The notes under the pieces: generated by a model
Seen by the model: only the letters and a program-made list of their open reading frames with translations
Told to the model about the DNA's origin: nothing
Databases searched by the model: none
Position numbers and translations under genes: made by a program
Assembly: GCF_051020765.1 (NCBI RefSeq)
Contig: NC_134929.1
Span: forward strand, 2,568,786-2,632,785
Reading direction: 5' to 3'
Origin: Lasioglossum baleicum
Lineage: Eukaryota; Arthropoda; Insecta; Hymenoptera; Halictidae
DNA length: 64,000 nt
Part shown: piece by piece, positions 38,015-49,862 of the stretch
Numbering within the stretch: position 1 is the first letter of the stretch
Layout: each line of letters opens with the position of its first letter

Positions 38015-38083
38015 CTACGACGGGCGCGAACCTAGCATAGGCCGGTCCACAATCGAACGCCTAATGCACTGAGCCAACTGAAT
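38015..38083 (-). pseudogene. tRNA-like sequence (His-like anticodon), right arm
   Basis: On the minus strand the A-box-like TGGCTCAGTG (38067-38076), TTCGATTGTGGACC with GTG in anticodon position, and the B-box-like GGTTCGCGCCCG (38021-38032) are spaced as in a tRNA, with a T-rich tract downstream. It is the mirror partner of the Asn-like module at 36585-37225 and is uninterrupted. Stem pairing is imperfect, so I read it as tRNA-derived and not a working tRNA. Confidence 0.45.
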
Positions 38084-40895
38084 TGTTGGAAACGTGATTT
38101 ATATTTCTAGATGTAATGTCTATACTGTAGAAATATTAATTAAGTTGATTTCATTTTTTAATTACTTCTGTAGAATGCTCAAGGTTTATCAGAGCCTGAT
38201 AGACTTACAGAATAAATAGAACGTAACAATTTTAAGGTTAGCTTAGTTCTTCGCGGAAAAAACGTCGAAAAAATCGGTTTTTATTTTCTTTAACAACAGC
38301 GCACTAAACCGAAAAATCTGAAAAATTCATGAACAATACTTATAACAATATACTGCTACTGTAAAAATATAAATGTGGACACTCTAGAACTTCCATGTGA
38401 AATCTGCATTTTTTCAATTTTTTTGAGGTTTTTGATTTTTTACAAGCAGGATATTTCCCTTTTAAAAATCTGAAACTAATTGCAAAGTATGTATTTGGGT
38501 TCTTGACATGTGTCAGATTTTTTCAGAATTTCTAAACGTCATTAACTAGGGAAAATAGGCCAAAAACTGATTTTTCGATTTTACCCCATAACTACCCTCC
38601 CGATCGAGATACAGGGTTGAAATTTTGCACAGTATGTTTTAACTTGGTGTTATATCGAATGGGACATCGTCGATAAAATTCGGTTCAAGGGCATTTTTGA
38701 CTATCTTATCCGGCTATACCCATTGGCTATTTACAACCAAAAAGTTTGAAATTGGTCTCAATCGCGTGTATGCTATTAGGCAGAATGTTCATGAATTTTT
38801 TCGTAATTTTTTATTGAACATGGTGTGATTAAAAATTAATTTGGATGAGCACTTTTGACCATCTTATATCCGGCTATACGATTTTTCATACTTACTATTT
38901 GCAAAAAATCTGAAAAAATTCACAATCATAAGGAATAATATCTACAATTTTGTAGAATTTTTCTAGAATTTTTAAGTATACCATTAAATAGGGAAAATGT
39001 GGGAAAAACCAATAATTAGTTTTTACCCTTTCACTACCCTCCTGGTTGAGATAAAGGGTTCAAACTTACGAATATACATATAATATATATTTAAATTTTT
39101 TGGAAGGTTAAAAAATGTAATTAAAAAAGTAATGAAAAATAAAAATAAAACTCGCTGCACGCGGGGACTCGAAGGCTAGCTCCAGATTGCGATTGATACG
39201 CTCGACGGCTCGACGGCCGAATTTCAGAATCAGTTTCGTTTCCGTCAAGCAGGCGTGGATGTGGATGGAGAGTGCTAAAAATAGATTGTGGCTGGCGCAA
39301 GCGCACAAGCAGCGCACACGGACATAGTAGAGGTACGCTGGTGTGTGTAGCGCGCGTGCAATCGAACAGGCACTCACACGGACAGAGTAGAGATACGTTC
39401 GTGTAGCGCGTGCGCAGTAGAAGCAACCTGGCGACGACGGTGCGTCAGAGTGGGGGGTCGAGTCGACTGAGCGAGCGGAGGGGAAAAAACCCACGACCCA
39501 TGATTCTGGCATCACTGACTGCCAGCCTTACGGGAGTTGGCGGGACTCGAATTTTTCGGTGTTCTCTTACGCCCTCTAGGATATATTCTGACTGGAGTGA
39601 GAAACAGGAGGCCAACGACGGCATTTCGTCGGTGCAGAAGACACACTGTATTGGTATCGTGTTAGCAACGCGCCCGCGCGCTACACTCACCAGCGTACCT
39701 TTACTATATCCGTGTGCGCTGCTTGTGCGAGCCACAATCTATTTTTAGAACTTGCCATGTTGCCATGCTTTACGGCTTACGGAAACGAAACTGAAATTCG
39801 ACTGTCGAGCCGTCGAGCGTATGAATCGCAATCTGGAGCTAGCCTTCGGGTCCCCATGCAGCGAGGATTTTTTTTTTATTTTTATTTTTCATTACTTTTT
39901 TAATTACATTTTTTAACCTTCCAAAAAATTAAAAATGCTAAAACTATGTTCAAAATATGTATTCATTTTAAATAGAAACGTTTTGTTACTGTCATAATTG
40001 CATTAATAAAAATTGGTATATGAGAACACGTTGATGGTATTTATTTGGACTGATTGGAGAATACGAAAATGCAGGAAGTATTTTTTAGTTTATGAAACAA
40101 TTTGTAGATTTATTAGTTGTCAAACAAATAATAAAATAAATTGTATAATATATATAAATTGATTTTATACTAGCATACACAAGTTTATTTGATCTTCTGT
40201 CTTCCTATAATAAAAAAACACAGTCATAACTATAATTATAATAGAATTTCATAAAATATTGAGGTTATTGCAAACTCATCTTTTTTCGCGATGATGCTCT
40301 AATTTTATTGCTTCTCTCGAATGTCCATTTCCTTCCGAGACAGTGCGTTTCTAAGTGTAAATAAAAAATGTTGATATAAAATGTATCATAATTAAACTAC
40401 AATTATTCTAATAAAGTAGAATGTAGTACATATTAAGTTTTAATTACCAGGATTTTCTTCTTCGACGTTAAGCACCCTTTACTGCTTCTCGTAATTTACG
40501 TATATGGACATTAGGGTGGACCTTATTTTTCGACCATGAAATTTTTTTGTCCCGTAAACCAGAATTGTAACAAATGTTGAGAAAATGATCTGGAAAAATT
40601 TTGGGGCCGATTGGATCATGGGAAAATGAGGCGCAGCAAATTTGAAAATTTTGAATTTTTTAAATCTTTACATAAATAGACGTTATGATATATCGTTGAA
40701 TTTGTCTTTTTTCTCTTTAAGAATCCGTATGTAGCATAAACAGTTGTTGATAGAAAAAACATCCGTGACTTTGAAAACTTGAAATAATTACTTTGAAAAA
40801 AAATTTTTTCTCTGATACTATATCCACCTCCTTATATACTACAACTTTTGTTTGAAGAGTTTTTTTATATATACATAACTGACAGAGATATTAAG

Positions 40896-41118
40896 GGGTG
40901 TAATTTGCATTATTCGGAAGCATACAACTGCGCATATAGCTATTTTCATAGCTACATGCTGCCGAATAATGAAAATTACGCCTCGTAATCGAAAAAATAG
41001 GACTTTTGAGGCAGATAGCGCCCTAGATCGATGTTTTATCTAGCGTTTTTGACTAGTGAAAAACCCCGTGTTTGTATTATCGAGAAATGAGTAAATGAAT
41101 ATCTTGCAATCCTGGAAG
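40896..41118 (-). mobile_element. Truncated palindromic MITE, right arm
   Basis: Mirror copy of 33637-33860, ending AATATCTTGCAATCCTGGAAG. It carries the same core blocks (CTAGATCGATGTTTTATCTAG, CCCCGTGTTTGTATTATCG) and the same truncation at the GGGGTGTAATTTGC side, so the truncation predates formation of the palindrome. Confidence 0.75.
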
Positions 41119-41435
41119 TCTCTCTACTACCTTAACTAAATTCATTAATACGCTCCAATCTACAAAAGAAAAACAGTTAAAATATCGGAAAAAGAAGTTA
41201 TTATGAATAATAAGTAGACTGACTGAAACATAGACTGAAGGTGGTCAATGATACCGCTGAACGGGGCGTTAAACTAATGGAGGATCATATTAAAATTTTA
41301 TATAGAAACAAAGTGGAGAAATAATATATACTATACAAACTGTGATGGAATATCGACAGCAGTATCCTGACGCCACAAAACAGATTTGTCAAAGGATTTT
41401 TAAATATTTTTTAATATAGAGAGAGAAACACCTGA

Positions 41436-41624
41436 TCAATCGCTACATGCGATTAATTGCATTTTTAAGAGGCATTGAAGACAGCTTATTAACTGAGAGT
41501 TATTAAAGTTTTCATTTTCCTCAGAGTCAGTAAGTTCTTTATTTTTCTCGGAGTCATTAAGTTTTCCATTTTTCTTGGAGTTATTCAATTTTTCATTTTC
41601 CTCAGTGTCGTCAAGTTTTTTCAT
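41436..41624 (-). repeat. 30-bp minisatellite with open reading frame, right arm copy
   Basis: The mirror copy of the left-arm minisatellite is open across 62 codons on the minus strand. It encodes ten-residue repeats of the type SEKNKELTD / SEENENFNN, then a short non-repetitive tail ending in stop. The repeats are hydrophilic and Asn/Lys/Glu-rich with no recognised domain. Its upstream part is cut by the private insertion at about 41626. Function unknown and coding status doubtful. Confidence 0.4.
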
Positions 41625-42963
41625 ATAGTCCAGTCGGCAGGTCGAAAAAAGGCGTCTACCTGGAAAGTATTCCGAACTTAATGAAATTTTGACACGTCAT
41701 TTAGGGGTACTCTGGGGAGTCGAATCTCAGTTTTCGACATCGAGGACCCTGTGCTAACTTGGGGAGGGGGAAAAACCACTACTTTTATTACCTTGTCTTG
41801 GTTTTTCGCATATCGGGCTCGAGTCGGGTACGCGATACATCAGACACATCGGGAAGCTTATGACTAGACTGCGGATTTTATGCATGTATGACAAAAATGT
41901 ACACGTTCAATTTAAAGCAGTGGACATGTTAAAAATATTTAAGGACATCAATGTATTAGTTTCAGCTTAATAGGATAATTAAAAGAAGAATACAATTTAT
42001 ATTTGGCTCATGTGCCGTGCAATCAATGCAAACATTTTTTATTTTGCATAAAGATCCGCAGTGTACTCATGACTCACGTTTGTCGGGCGGCTTCTAAAAC
42101 AATAGAACAAGATCGCGCGAACGAGTTATCGCGATACCCGAGAATCAACTGTGCGTTCTTATGAAATAGATAATAATAATAATGGTACGTATTTCTTTCA
42201 TAACTTGTACATAATGTGATTTTTATATAAGTACATTAGGTATATTCGGCAGACATCGTTATTTGTATTAAAATTTGAAATAATGCACGTTTCACGTGAA
42301 AAAAATTATAAGAAAATATTTACAACGTGGTATGTAATAAGTTATGATAACTTTTCAGTGGGTGATGTTTTTATTAACTGTTAAGTAACCTACTTAACTA
42401 TCATTGATCTTACACAAATTCTTAAAAGATAATATATAGTATACAATATAAAATAAAATAGAAATTAACTTAAAATAAAATCATATAAAATAAAAAACTA
42501 GAGGGTTATTGTTGCTCGCTCGCTTCGATCGCTCGCGAGTAGGGTTGTTTTTGCTCGCTCGCTTTGCTCGCTCGCGGATAGGACTGCTCTTGCGAAAGGG
42601 TTAGTGGTACGCATGGCTAGTAGTACCTATAGCTATTAATGTTTTTTTTTTATTTGGTGTGTGACTCTCCACGAGCCACACAAAGAACTTCCCGATTCGT
42701 TAGTTGCAGTATATTATTATCATTATTAAGTGTACGTTTTAAGAAGATTATACGTTTTCAGGGAAATTCAATAGTTTTCTACTTATCAAAATATTTGCTA
42801 TATGGCGTCACATTAAACCAACATCGTATGCTCGTTGCTCGCTTGGTTCCTTGTTATAGCATACTAATGTTGCAAAATAAATTGTCTTAATTAGTTTTTC
42901 GCAAACGATACAACTCCTCATTATCCGGGTTTGCAGTAGTGATCTTGGTTTTCTTCGATACTG

Positions 42964-43510
42964 TTAATTTAAATTGTCCCAAAATATATAAACTGCGCTC
43001 AATTTTGAAACTCTGCTCAGTGCTACATACAATATTTGTAAAGTTCGCCTTTCTGATTTTTTAAAATCCAAACATACTTTCTCGTATGTTTGTCCCTGAC
43101 TTTTATGAATCGTAATCGCTTCAGCAGGAACCACTGGAAATTGATTACGTGTGATTTGATATTTTTCCTCACTCGACATATTTACTTGATTCGATATTTT
43201 TATTATTGGTGTAAAATTTTGATCAATATTTGTGCATTTTTCATATAATCACGATAACGAGTTCTTACTTTCACTCCTACTCTGGCCAATTGAAAATCTA
43301 ACCACAATATAGACGGAATTTTAGTATTTTCTTGAAAAGTAATAAATTTTAATATTCCGCATGTGTGCTCCATTAATAAATCCGTTTTCAACATCAATGT
43401 TATTAATAATTATCATATAGTTTATATTAATTTTCAATTTAATCTCAGTTAATAATTCGTTTTGAACTGATTGTTTTTTTAAAGATTGTAATATAAATTT
43501 TTTTTTGTAC
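42964..43510 (-). pseudogene. Pif1-like helicase, C-terminal fragment, broken
   Basis: The minus strand encodes the C-terminal part of a Pif1-type superfamily 1 DNA helicase in three consecutive frames. In order: a segment containing NNIDVENGFINGA (region corresponding to the family's 'NIDV..GLVNG' block), then CGILKFITFQENTK...WLDF, then QFPVVPAEAITIHKSQGQTY (motif V-like) and LYVALSRVSK (motif VI-like), ending in a stop at 42964. Frame changes near 43365 and 43250 show it is dead. The N-terminal Walker motifs are missing. Such domains occur in host Pif1 and in the Rep-helicase protein of Helitrons. In this transposon context a Helitron or other mobile source is more likely, but no Rep domain is visible. 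Confidence 0.75.
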
Positions 43511-43918
43511 TTTCATCGATATTCTTTGAAAATGTATTCTCGCGAGTAGAGATGATTAACTCACTCTTGCATTGGGATAATTTTCGATTATTGTAAGCGG
43601 AAACATCATCGTAAGGCACAAAAAAAAATTTAAAAAAATTTTTTTTTAATTTTAAAGAAATCGAAAAAAAATTTTTTGTGTAATTACGTTTGTTTCTTCG
43701 GTGGAAACTTTCGGTTCTCTCGTATAAATTGCATTGTTGAATGAACTTCTTTCGAAAAAACTAAAAAAACTAAAAAACTACTTGACCAAAATGGACCAAA
43801 ATCTAATCAGCTCTAAGTTACAGCGGGGCATATCGATTGCATCATTCATCATCCTGATCGCGTTGTTACTATTTCTGAAAACGTTAACGAAAAATTTGAG
43901 TACATAGAAACGGCCATA

Positions 43919-43930
43919 CGCGCGCGCGCG

Positions 43931-43992
<62 letters not shown>
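43919..43992. repeat. CA dinucleotide microsatellite
   Basis: A short CG run passes into an uninterrupted (CA)n tract of about 60 bp. Open frames of alternating Cys-Val on the minus strand come from this tract. Confidence 0.95.
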
Positions 43993-43997
<5 letters not shown>

Positions 43998-46597
43998 GAA
44001 CATTTTGCTGAAAATAGTCTAAAATGACTGCAATGACCATGAAACGTGAAGATCTGCTAAAAAATCGATTTTCCATTTTCGGGGTCATTACAATAACTTC
44101 CCTATAAAATCGGGAAGTTAATTATATAGAGCCTATAGATAATACAGAATAAAATATAAACACGAAATATAATACGTATAATGTTTATATTTATATTTCG
44201 TTTTTAATTATTGCCATACTTTACCATATTGTAATCTTCTAGGTGTATTGTATAACTTCCGTAAAGACATTTTAATGATATTATCGATACATATCTAAGT
44301 TCATTCGGAGAAAATTCGTTAAAAAGCTAGAAATATTGTCTTTTAAGTTTTTCACATGAAACGTGCATTATTCAAGCTTTAATACAAATGAAGAGCACGC
44401 GTTTGGCGAATATACCTAATGTAGTTATAAAAAAACCAAGTATATTAAAAATCACGTTATAAGTAAAGAAAGAAAACCATTATTACCATTATCTATGTCA
44501 TAAGAACGCAGAGTATTTGAATCTCGGATAACGCAATAACTCGTCCTCCCGAACTTGTTCGATTCTTTTCGTACCCGCCCGACGAATTCGAAGTCGAATC
44601 GAAGGGCCGCCGCCGGACTTTCTGCGACCCGACCCGATTCGAACCCGAACATCGAGCGGCCCGCACATCCCTAAATTATTTATAATTATAAATATATTAT
44701 ATTAAATGACCTATATTATAATAACCTATATTAGGTAATTATGATCACACTTTAAATAAGTAAATATGGCTCAAATTGTGCCGTATTTAGGCTCATTTTA
44801 ATTAGAAGAATCTCACAAATACGTTGGTAATTCCGTAAAAAAAGATTGAAAAATAAAAAACTTTCCTATGTGCATTGATGTAATCGGTACGCAGCCTTTT
44901 GAACTGTGTCGGCTGCCTCGTACCTCAGTCCCTGTTTGTCGTTTACGAGCTGTCGTAAAAAAAGTTCTGGTACATATGTTGATAGTCTAAAAATATGATC
45001 AATGCTATTTTTCAATTTCTCTAAAAAACCTGCATTTGTCGAATTTTTGCGTGTTTTTCACTTTGTGTAATTAACATTTTGAACCAAAAAATCGGGAAAA
45101 AATCTCAAATATCAATTTCAATTAAATGCAATTATATGATTAAATTAATGCAAGTAAATGGGGAAAATGGACCGAAAATTGAATGGCACAACGGCTGTTT
45201 AAATAGTTCGAAGGACTATCTCGTCCGGCTAGGCCCTTCATTCCAAATTGTAATATTCCAATATTCCAATATCATTTTAAATATATTCAAGTACTATTTA
45301 AAACTATTAATGAGTTTTAACAACAAAATATTTTAAATAGAAAACTAAATTTTGACATATAAGATAAGATTATAGCAAGCTTGCTATAAATGTCGAAAAC
45401 TCGAGTCTGGCCAGAGACATTCAATTTTCAGGAAACACTATTCTATGATGACGAACGGAGAAAAGGGAAGTGAAGCTCGGGGGCTTCGGTCGCCGTGGAG
45501 TGGAGTGAAACATTGTAACATGATACGGGTCGGGTCGGGTATATCGGTGTGAGACTACTAATCAAACAACAAAGCTTAATTATTTATCATTACTTTTTTA
45601 TAGGATTTTCCTTAACATATTTGGTGAATTTTGTTTCTTTTTATGAAAATGATACCAAAATTATATAATTCCGATGATATTTGCTTATGCAATGAGCGAC
45701 GCAAGTTTCGGACACAAAGAAGGACAGCGTCGGGAAAAGAAGAGACGCGGAGAGTCCTTATTCTTTTAAGATTTCGACTTCGACTTCGTCTGCTAGATCT
45801 TCGCCTCGTCGCACAATGTACTCATAAATGAATCATGTTTCAGGAAGTGGTTCAGTTCAGAATGAAATAAAATAATGTTACAAGCACTTTTTAAATAGCG
45901 TCATATATGGTGCAAGAAATATTCGTATAGAGTCAAATAGAATTATTTTTTTAGATATCTTCGTACGAAATACTGCCTCTAAATAACATTGTATGGATAG
46001 GAGCCGTCGAAAATTAGTTTAATTAGTTAATACTTTTATCTTGTTACTACCTCTACTTTAATAATTGCAGTCAATAATGCTGTCGAGCATTACAAGTATG
46101 GGATAAATAAGTAAAAAAATTAATTTTCTGTTTCGTACTAAGGATCTTAATAAGAACGATTGAATTTTGTCATTACACAACATAACAAAATATTTTTTAA
46201 GAATCATTATTTTATATATAACGCAATAATGTTCAAATTACTTTTAAATTCCAATACATTTGTAGAATATTACGTAGTAATTACTTCCATTTTTCCTACA
46301 TCTATAAACTATCGATTATATCGTAAACAATTATTACAATGGTGATAATAAGGAAAATAAGAATGCAATAAGTGAATTATATATAGTATTATAAGGCAAT
46401 TACAGAATAGGTAATGTCAGCATTCTACTATATCATTCTTCTTCAACTTGACGAATATCTCGTCGATTGTGGAACTTTTACCGCTGTGGTATATCAGATC
46501 ACTGTAACTTTCCCGTTATCCCCGCGCCCACTCGCGCCCACTTACCGGTCCCGCGGAATAACACAGGGGCTGGCAGTCTTTAATAGTATCTCGTCGG

Positions 46598-46695
46598 TGC
46601 CTCCTGTTTCTCACTCCAGTCAGAATATATCCTAGAGGGCGTAAGAGAACACCGAAAAATTTTAGGCTCGCCAACTCCCGTAAGGCTGGCAGTCT
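46598..46695. repeat. ~95-bp module repeated three times in part or whole
   Basis: The module begins GCCTCCTGTTTCTCACTCC and ends near CGTAAGGCTGGCAGTC. It recurs inverted at about 39525-39640. Shorter flanking words (CACCGACGAGATACT, AAAGACTGCCAGC) recur at 30080-30145, 35090-35150 and 46565-46720. It appears to be a small insertion near the TTAA-containing word later hit by the MITE at 30146. No function is recognised. Confidence 0.5.
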
Positions 46696-46699
46696 TTAA

Positions 46700-47205
46700 T
46701 AGTATCTCGTCGGTGCCTGTATAACGGCATTCGCCGCATTAATCAGTGCGACCGTGCTGCCATCTTGCGGGGAAGCGGAATCCAGGATAGAGTGGCGTTC
46801 CAGCTGGACTGCAGAAAGCTGCATTCCCCGTGGGCTGCATCCAGACGGTTCCAGGTTGTTCCAGGTGGAGTCAACCTATGCGCGTTTTCGTCACTCCCCG
46901 TGGAGTCCGTTGTGCTATCAGGGATATGTATAAGCTATGCTCATCGACAGTGCCTATACGCTTGGCTTATATGGGGGAGAGGGGGATCAGCGGGTGCGCC
47001 ATGTATGTACATGTACATACCCAGTACGCGGGAAGAATGGACAGGATAATTTCAAAGAATTTGACATTGTATCATGAAATTATCTATTATAAACTGTATT
47101 TGAGATACAGACGTTTATTCTGTATGTTTTATTAAGATATAAAGTAATAATAGTATTATATATATTAACTATTTTAGGAATCGCGCGATATTTGATTCTG
47201 AAGAC
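46700..47205. mobile_element. Degenerate relative of the unit's start region
   Basis: TGTATAACGGCATTCGCCGC and GTTGTGCTATCAGGGATATG resemble the inverse of 4556-4840 (CCCTGATAGCACAG...GCCGTTATACAGGGCAGC). This suggests a diverged or rearranged copy of the element that begins each 7.75-kb unit. AT-rich sequence follows (47040-47190) with nothing recognised. Confidence 0.45.
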
Positions 47206-47605
47206 ATCCCAGACAGCCAAAATCCTTGATTGTGTCCAGGCCACAAATGCGCGTGAGGGCTCGTAGTGTTCCCTGGACACAACCCAGACAACCAAGCGGG
47301 CCGAAGCCACAAATGCGCGTGAGGGCTCGTAGTGTTCCCTGGACACAATCTTGGCACATGATGTCGTTGCCACAATCCGGGATATCGTGCCCAGTTTAAC
47401 GATCGGGCCGTTGTAAGAGGGCAGCACATAGCCGCACTAACTCTTCCTTTTTACTTATTTTGTACGCATTCGAGGCGGGAAAATTAAATGATAGATTTTA
47501 TTTATTGTAGTATTTGTAGTAGTTTTCCTAGACTGCGGATCTTTATGCAAAATAAAAATTGTCTGCATCGATTGCAAGAGATAGAAACTAAATTGAATGT
47601 TACTT
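47206..47605 (+). mobile_element. CCCAGACA-element copy with an internal duplication
   Basis: The element begins CCCAGACAGCC and runs through ATGCGCGTGAGGGCTCGTAG, GGGATATCGTGCCCAG and GATCGGGCCGTTG to the dispersed block CTGCGGATCTTTATGC. The segment from CCACAAATGCGCGTGAGGGC to TGGACACAA is present twice in tandem (47240-47283 and 47310-47349). Other copies lie at 48305-48440 (minus), 48510-48840 (plus) and 50185-50510 (minus). No coding domain is seen. Confidence 0.65.
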
Positions 47606-47795
47606 CTTCCCTCTTAACGGGTCTTTATGCAAAAAAATTCTCGTTGTATAAGGGAAAAGAAAATTGATATTTTTTTATTTTTTAATACGCCGCCGGGGAG
47701 TTGGTGAAGACATAGGGACTGTGATAGGGACAATGACACACAAGGAATAATAAATATTATAATTTTTTATTATTACTATGCTTTATTATTGGAAA

Positions 47796-48300
47796 TTACA
47801 AAAATTTACAACCTTTACATGGACTTAAATCTACAGAGTGAGTCACCTAACGTTTGCACCTCAAATATCTTTGTTGTTTCGAAAGATACGTAAAATATGG
47901 TAAAGACAAAGTTGAATGGTACAATGGGGCTGACACGATGCTACAAAATTTTTGTTTTTATGTCATTTTTTTAGAGATATCAAGGTCATCTTGACTTTTT
48001 TAAATGGAATGAGGTATTTTTTAATACATCAATCGATGCAGCTGGACATTCATTATAAAAGAGTACGAACTTATGTACAGTCAGCGACAATAATAAGTGG
48101 ACACCCTTAAAAATCGCACAACTTTTTAGAAATTGGTCCAAAGGACTTGAATTCTTTTAAGATGTTAGACCGGCTAGTTCGCTAGAGAATAAGTAAACAA
48201 AAATTTATTACGATTGCAATTGGTAGTAATTATGCATTTTTTAAATTATCGTTACAGACCCAGATAAAAAAGTTGTCAAAACATCATTTTTTAATATTTT
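47796..48300. mobile_element. Fragments of two unrelated insect-type DNA elements
   Basis: At 47834 an ACAGAGTGAGTCACCTAACG start and at 48073 a TACAGTCAGCGACAATAATA start are followed by AT-rich sequence. The second has the look of a Tc1/mariner-type terminal repeat (inference from general appearance only). Neither second terminus was found. Confidence 0.35.
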
Positions 48301-48304
48301 GTAT

Positions 48305-48845
48305 ATTTACTACCCGATCGTTAAACTGGGCACGATATCCCGGATTGTGGCAACGACATCATGTGCCAAGATTGTGTCCAGGGAACACTACGAGCCCTCA
48401 CGCGTATTTGTGGCTTCGGCCCGCTTGGTTGTCTGGGATATTATGCAGGTTACAAAATGGTTTTTTACATATAAATTGATCACATTTACAACATTTTAAG
48501 GTAGTACTGCTACCCAGACAACCAAGCGGGTCGAAGCCACAAATGCGCGTGTGGGCTCGTAGTGTTCCCCTGGACACAATCTTGGCACATGATGTCGTTG
48601 CCACAATCCGGGATATCGTGCCCAGATTAACGATCGGGCCGTTGTAAGATGGCAGCACATAGCCGCACTAACTCTTCCTTTTTACTTATTTTGTACGCAT
48701 TCGAGGCGGGAAAATTAAATGATAGATTTTGTTTATTGTAGTATTTGTAGTAGTTTTCCTAGACTGCGGATCTTTATGCAAAATAAAAATTGTCTGCATC
48801 GATTGCAAGAGATAGAAACTAAGTTGAATGTTACTTTTTTATGCA
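48305..48845. mobile_element. Two CCCAGACA-element copies in inverted orientation
   Basis: 48305-48440 is minus oriented and 48510-48840 plus oriented, so the pair forms an inverted repeat around a ~70-bp unrelated segment (GGGATATTATGCAGGTTAC...). The plus copy again ends in the CTGCGGATCTTTATGC block. Short frames in this element appear in several copies but have no domain. Confidence 0.6.
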
Positions 48846-49053
48846 AAAAAAAATTCTCGTCATATAAAAGCTACATTTATTTTATAATGCTCACATAAAT
48901 ATTCATTAGAAACGAATCAAATTTTATTTCATTTAAAAAGGAAGGCGTGACAATCTTATTTGTTACCACAGCACAGTCGCACTAATGTGCCGAATGCCGT
49001 GAGTTATACAGGGCACTCTCTTCCTTTTTGTTATCTCTTCCTTATGTTACTTC

Positions 49054-49862
49054 TTCCCCCCTCGCCGTTCCATTATCTTTACAGTTACATTAAGAGTAAA
49101 CCTACACATAAATCAATAAACTAGTAATACATTAATTATCCCCTAATACGTACAGTTACACGAATTAATATTCGGATGATCTAAAAAAGATGATAACTTT
49201 TTTAATATTGTACTATACGATTCGAACTTTTTTGGGGAGCTAGAGCAATTAGTTTACTACATCATGTGGAAAGAAATTTTTTCAAAAATTGCATTTGGTC
49301 GGAATTGCAGAGAAAATACTAAATCTTACATTTTACAACTTTTTCGTGCGGGCCTATATTGAAAATTTAAAAAGTACGTTTTCTAGGCCTGCGTAAATAA
49401 TATGCACTGTGAAAGTTTCATCGAAATCGGTTGATGCGGGAAAAACACGACAGGCCTTGAAAAATGTAAGAATTCTTCGATATAGGCTGAAAATCTGCGA
49501 TTGTTACCATTTTTAAACGTTTTAAACGTAGCTCATTGCAACGTTAACCGATTTTGACGAAATTTTCAAAATATGTTTAGTCGACACAGATCTACGAAGC
49601 GTATTTTTCAATTTTTCAATATGGGCCCACATAAAAAAGTTGTAAAATGCAACTCTTAGTATTTTTCCATACAATTCCGATCAATTGCAATTTTTGAAAA
49701 AATTTCTTTTCACATCCTGTAGTAAACTAATTGCTCTAGCTCCCCAAAAAGTTCAAATCGTTTAGTACAATATTAAAAAAGTTCTCGTCTGTTTTAGAAC
49801 GTCCGAATATTAATTCGAGTAACTGCAGTTCCAGTATCTCCTTTTTCCAGGATTGCAAGGGT
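49054..49862 (+). repeat. Diverged copy of part of the 7.75-kb unit
   Basis: This matches 5106-5909 of unit copy 1 in the same orientation: CTTCCCCCCTCGCC, the whole foldback element, then CCAGTATCTCCTTTTTCCAG. Homology stops inside the MITE terminus GGATTGCAAGGG at 49862. It carries many substitutions and small indels relative to the unit (for example an extra TTTAAACG near 49518), so it is an older relative and not part of the array. Confidence 0.85.

Larger units (their letters stand above)
41626..44205. mobile_element. Composite insertion private to the right arm
   Basis: The left arm reads continuously through the equivalent point (33060-33100), whereas ~2.6 kb separate the matching sequences here. 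The block holds a ~200-bp element with inverted ends (CTGCGGATTTTATGC at 41872, and its complement near 42047-42061). It also holds a diverged third copy of the arm sequence (42090-42325, compare 32690-32960), CG-rich repeats GCTCGCTCGCTT (42515-42575), the Pif1-like pseudogene and a CA microsatellite. No CTRR-type Helitron end could be placed. Confidence 0.65.
38004..47795 (-). repeat. Right arm of the 18-kb imperfect palindrome
   Basis: Reverse-complement partner of 29682-37236, interrupted by private sequence at about 39525-39620, 41626-44205 and 46740-47600. The paired 66-codon frame at 31985-32185 (minus) and its longer counterpart at 45079-45336 (plus) differ at two residues over the shared part. 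This suggests arms that are similar but far from identical, so the palindrome is old or poorly homogenised. Confidence 0.88.

Noticed and set aside
43778..44088. Cys-Val-rich frames
   Set aside because: Direct translation of the CA microsatellite.
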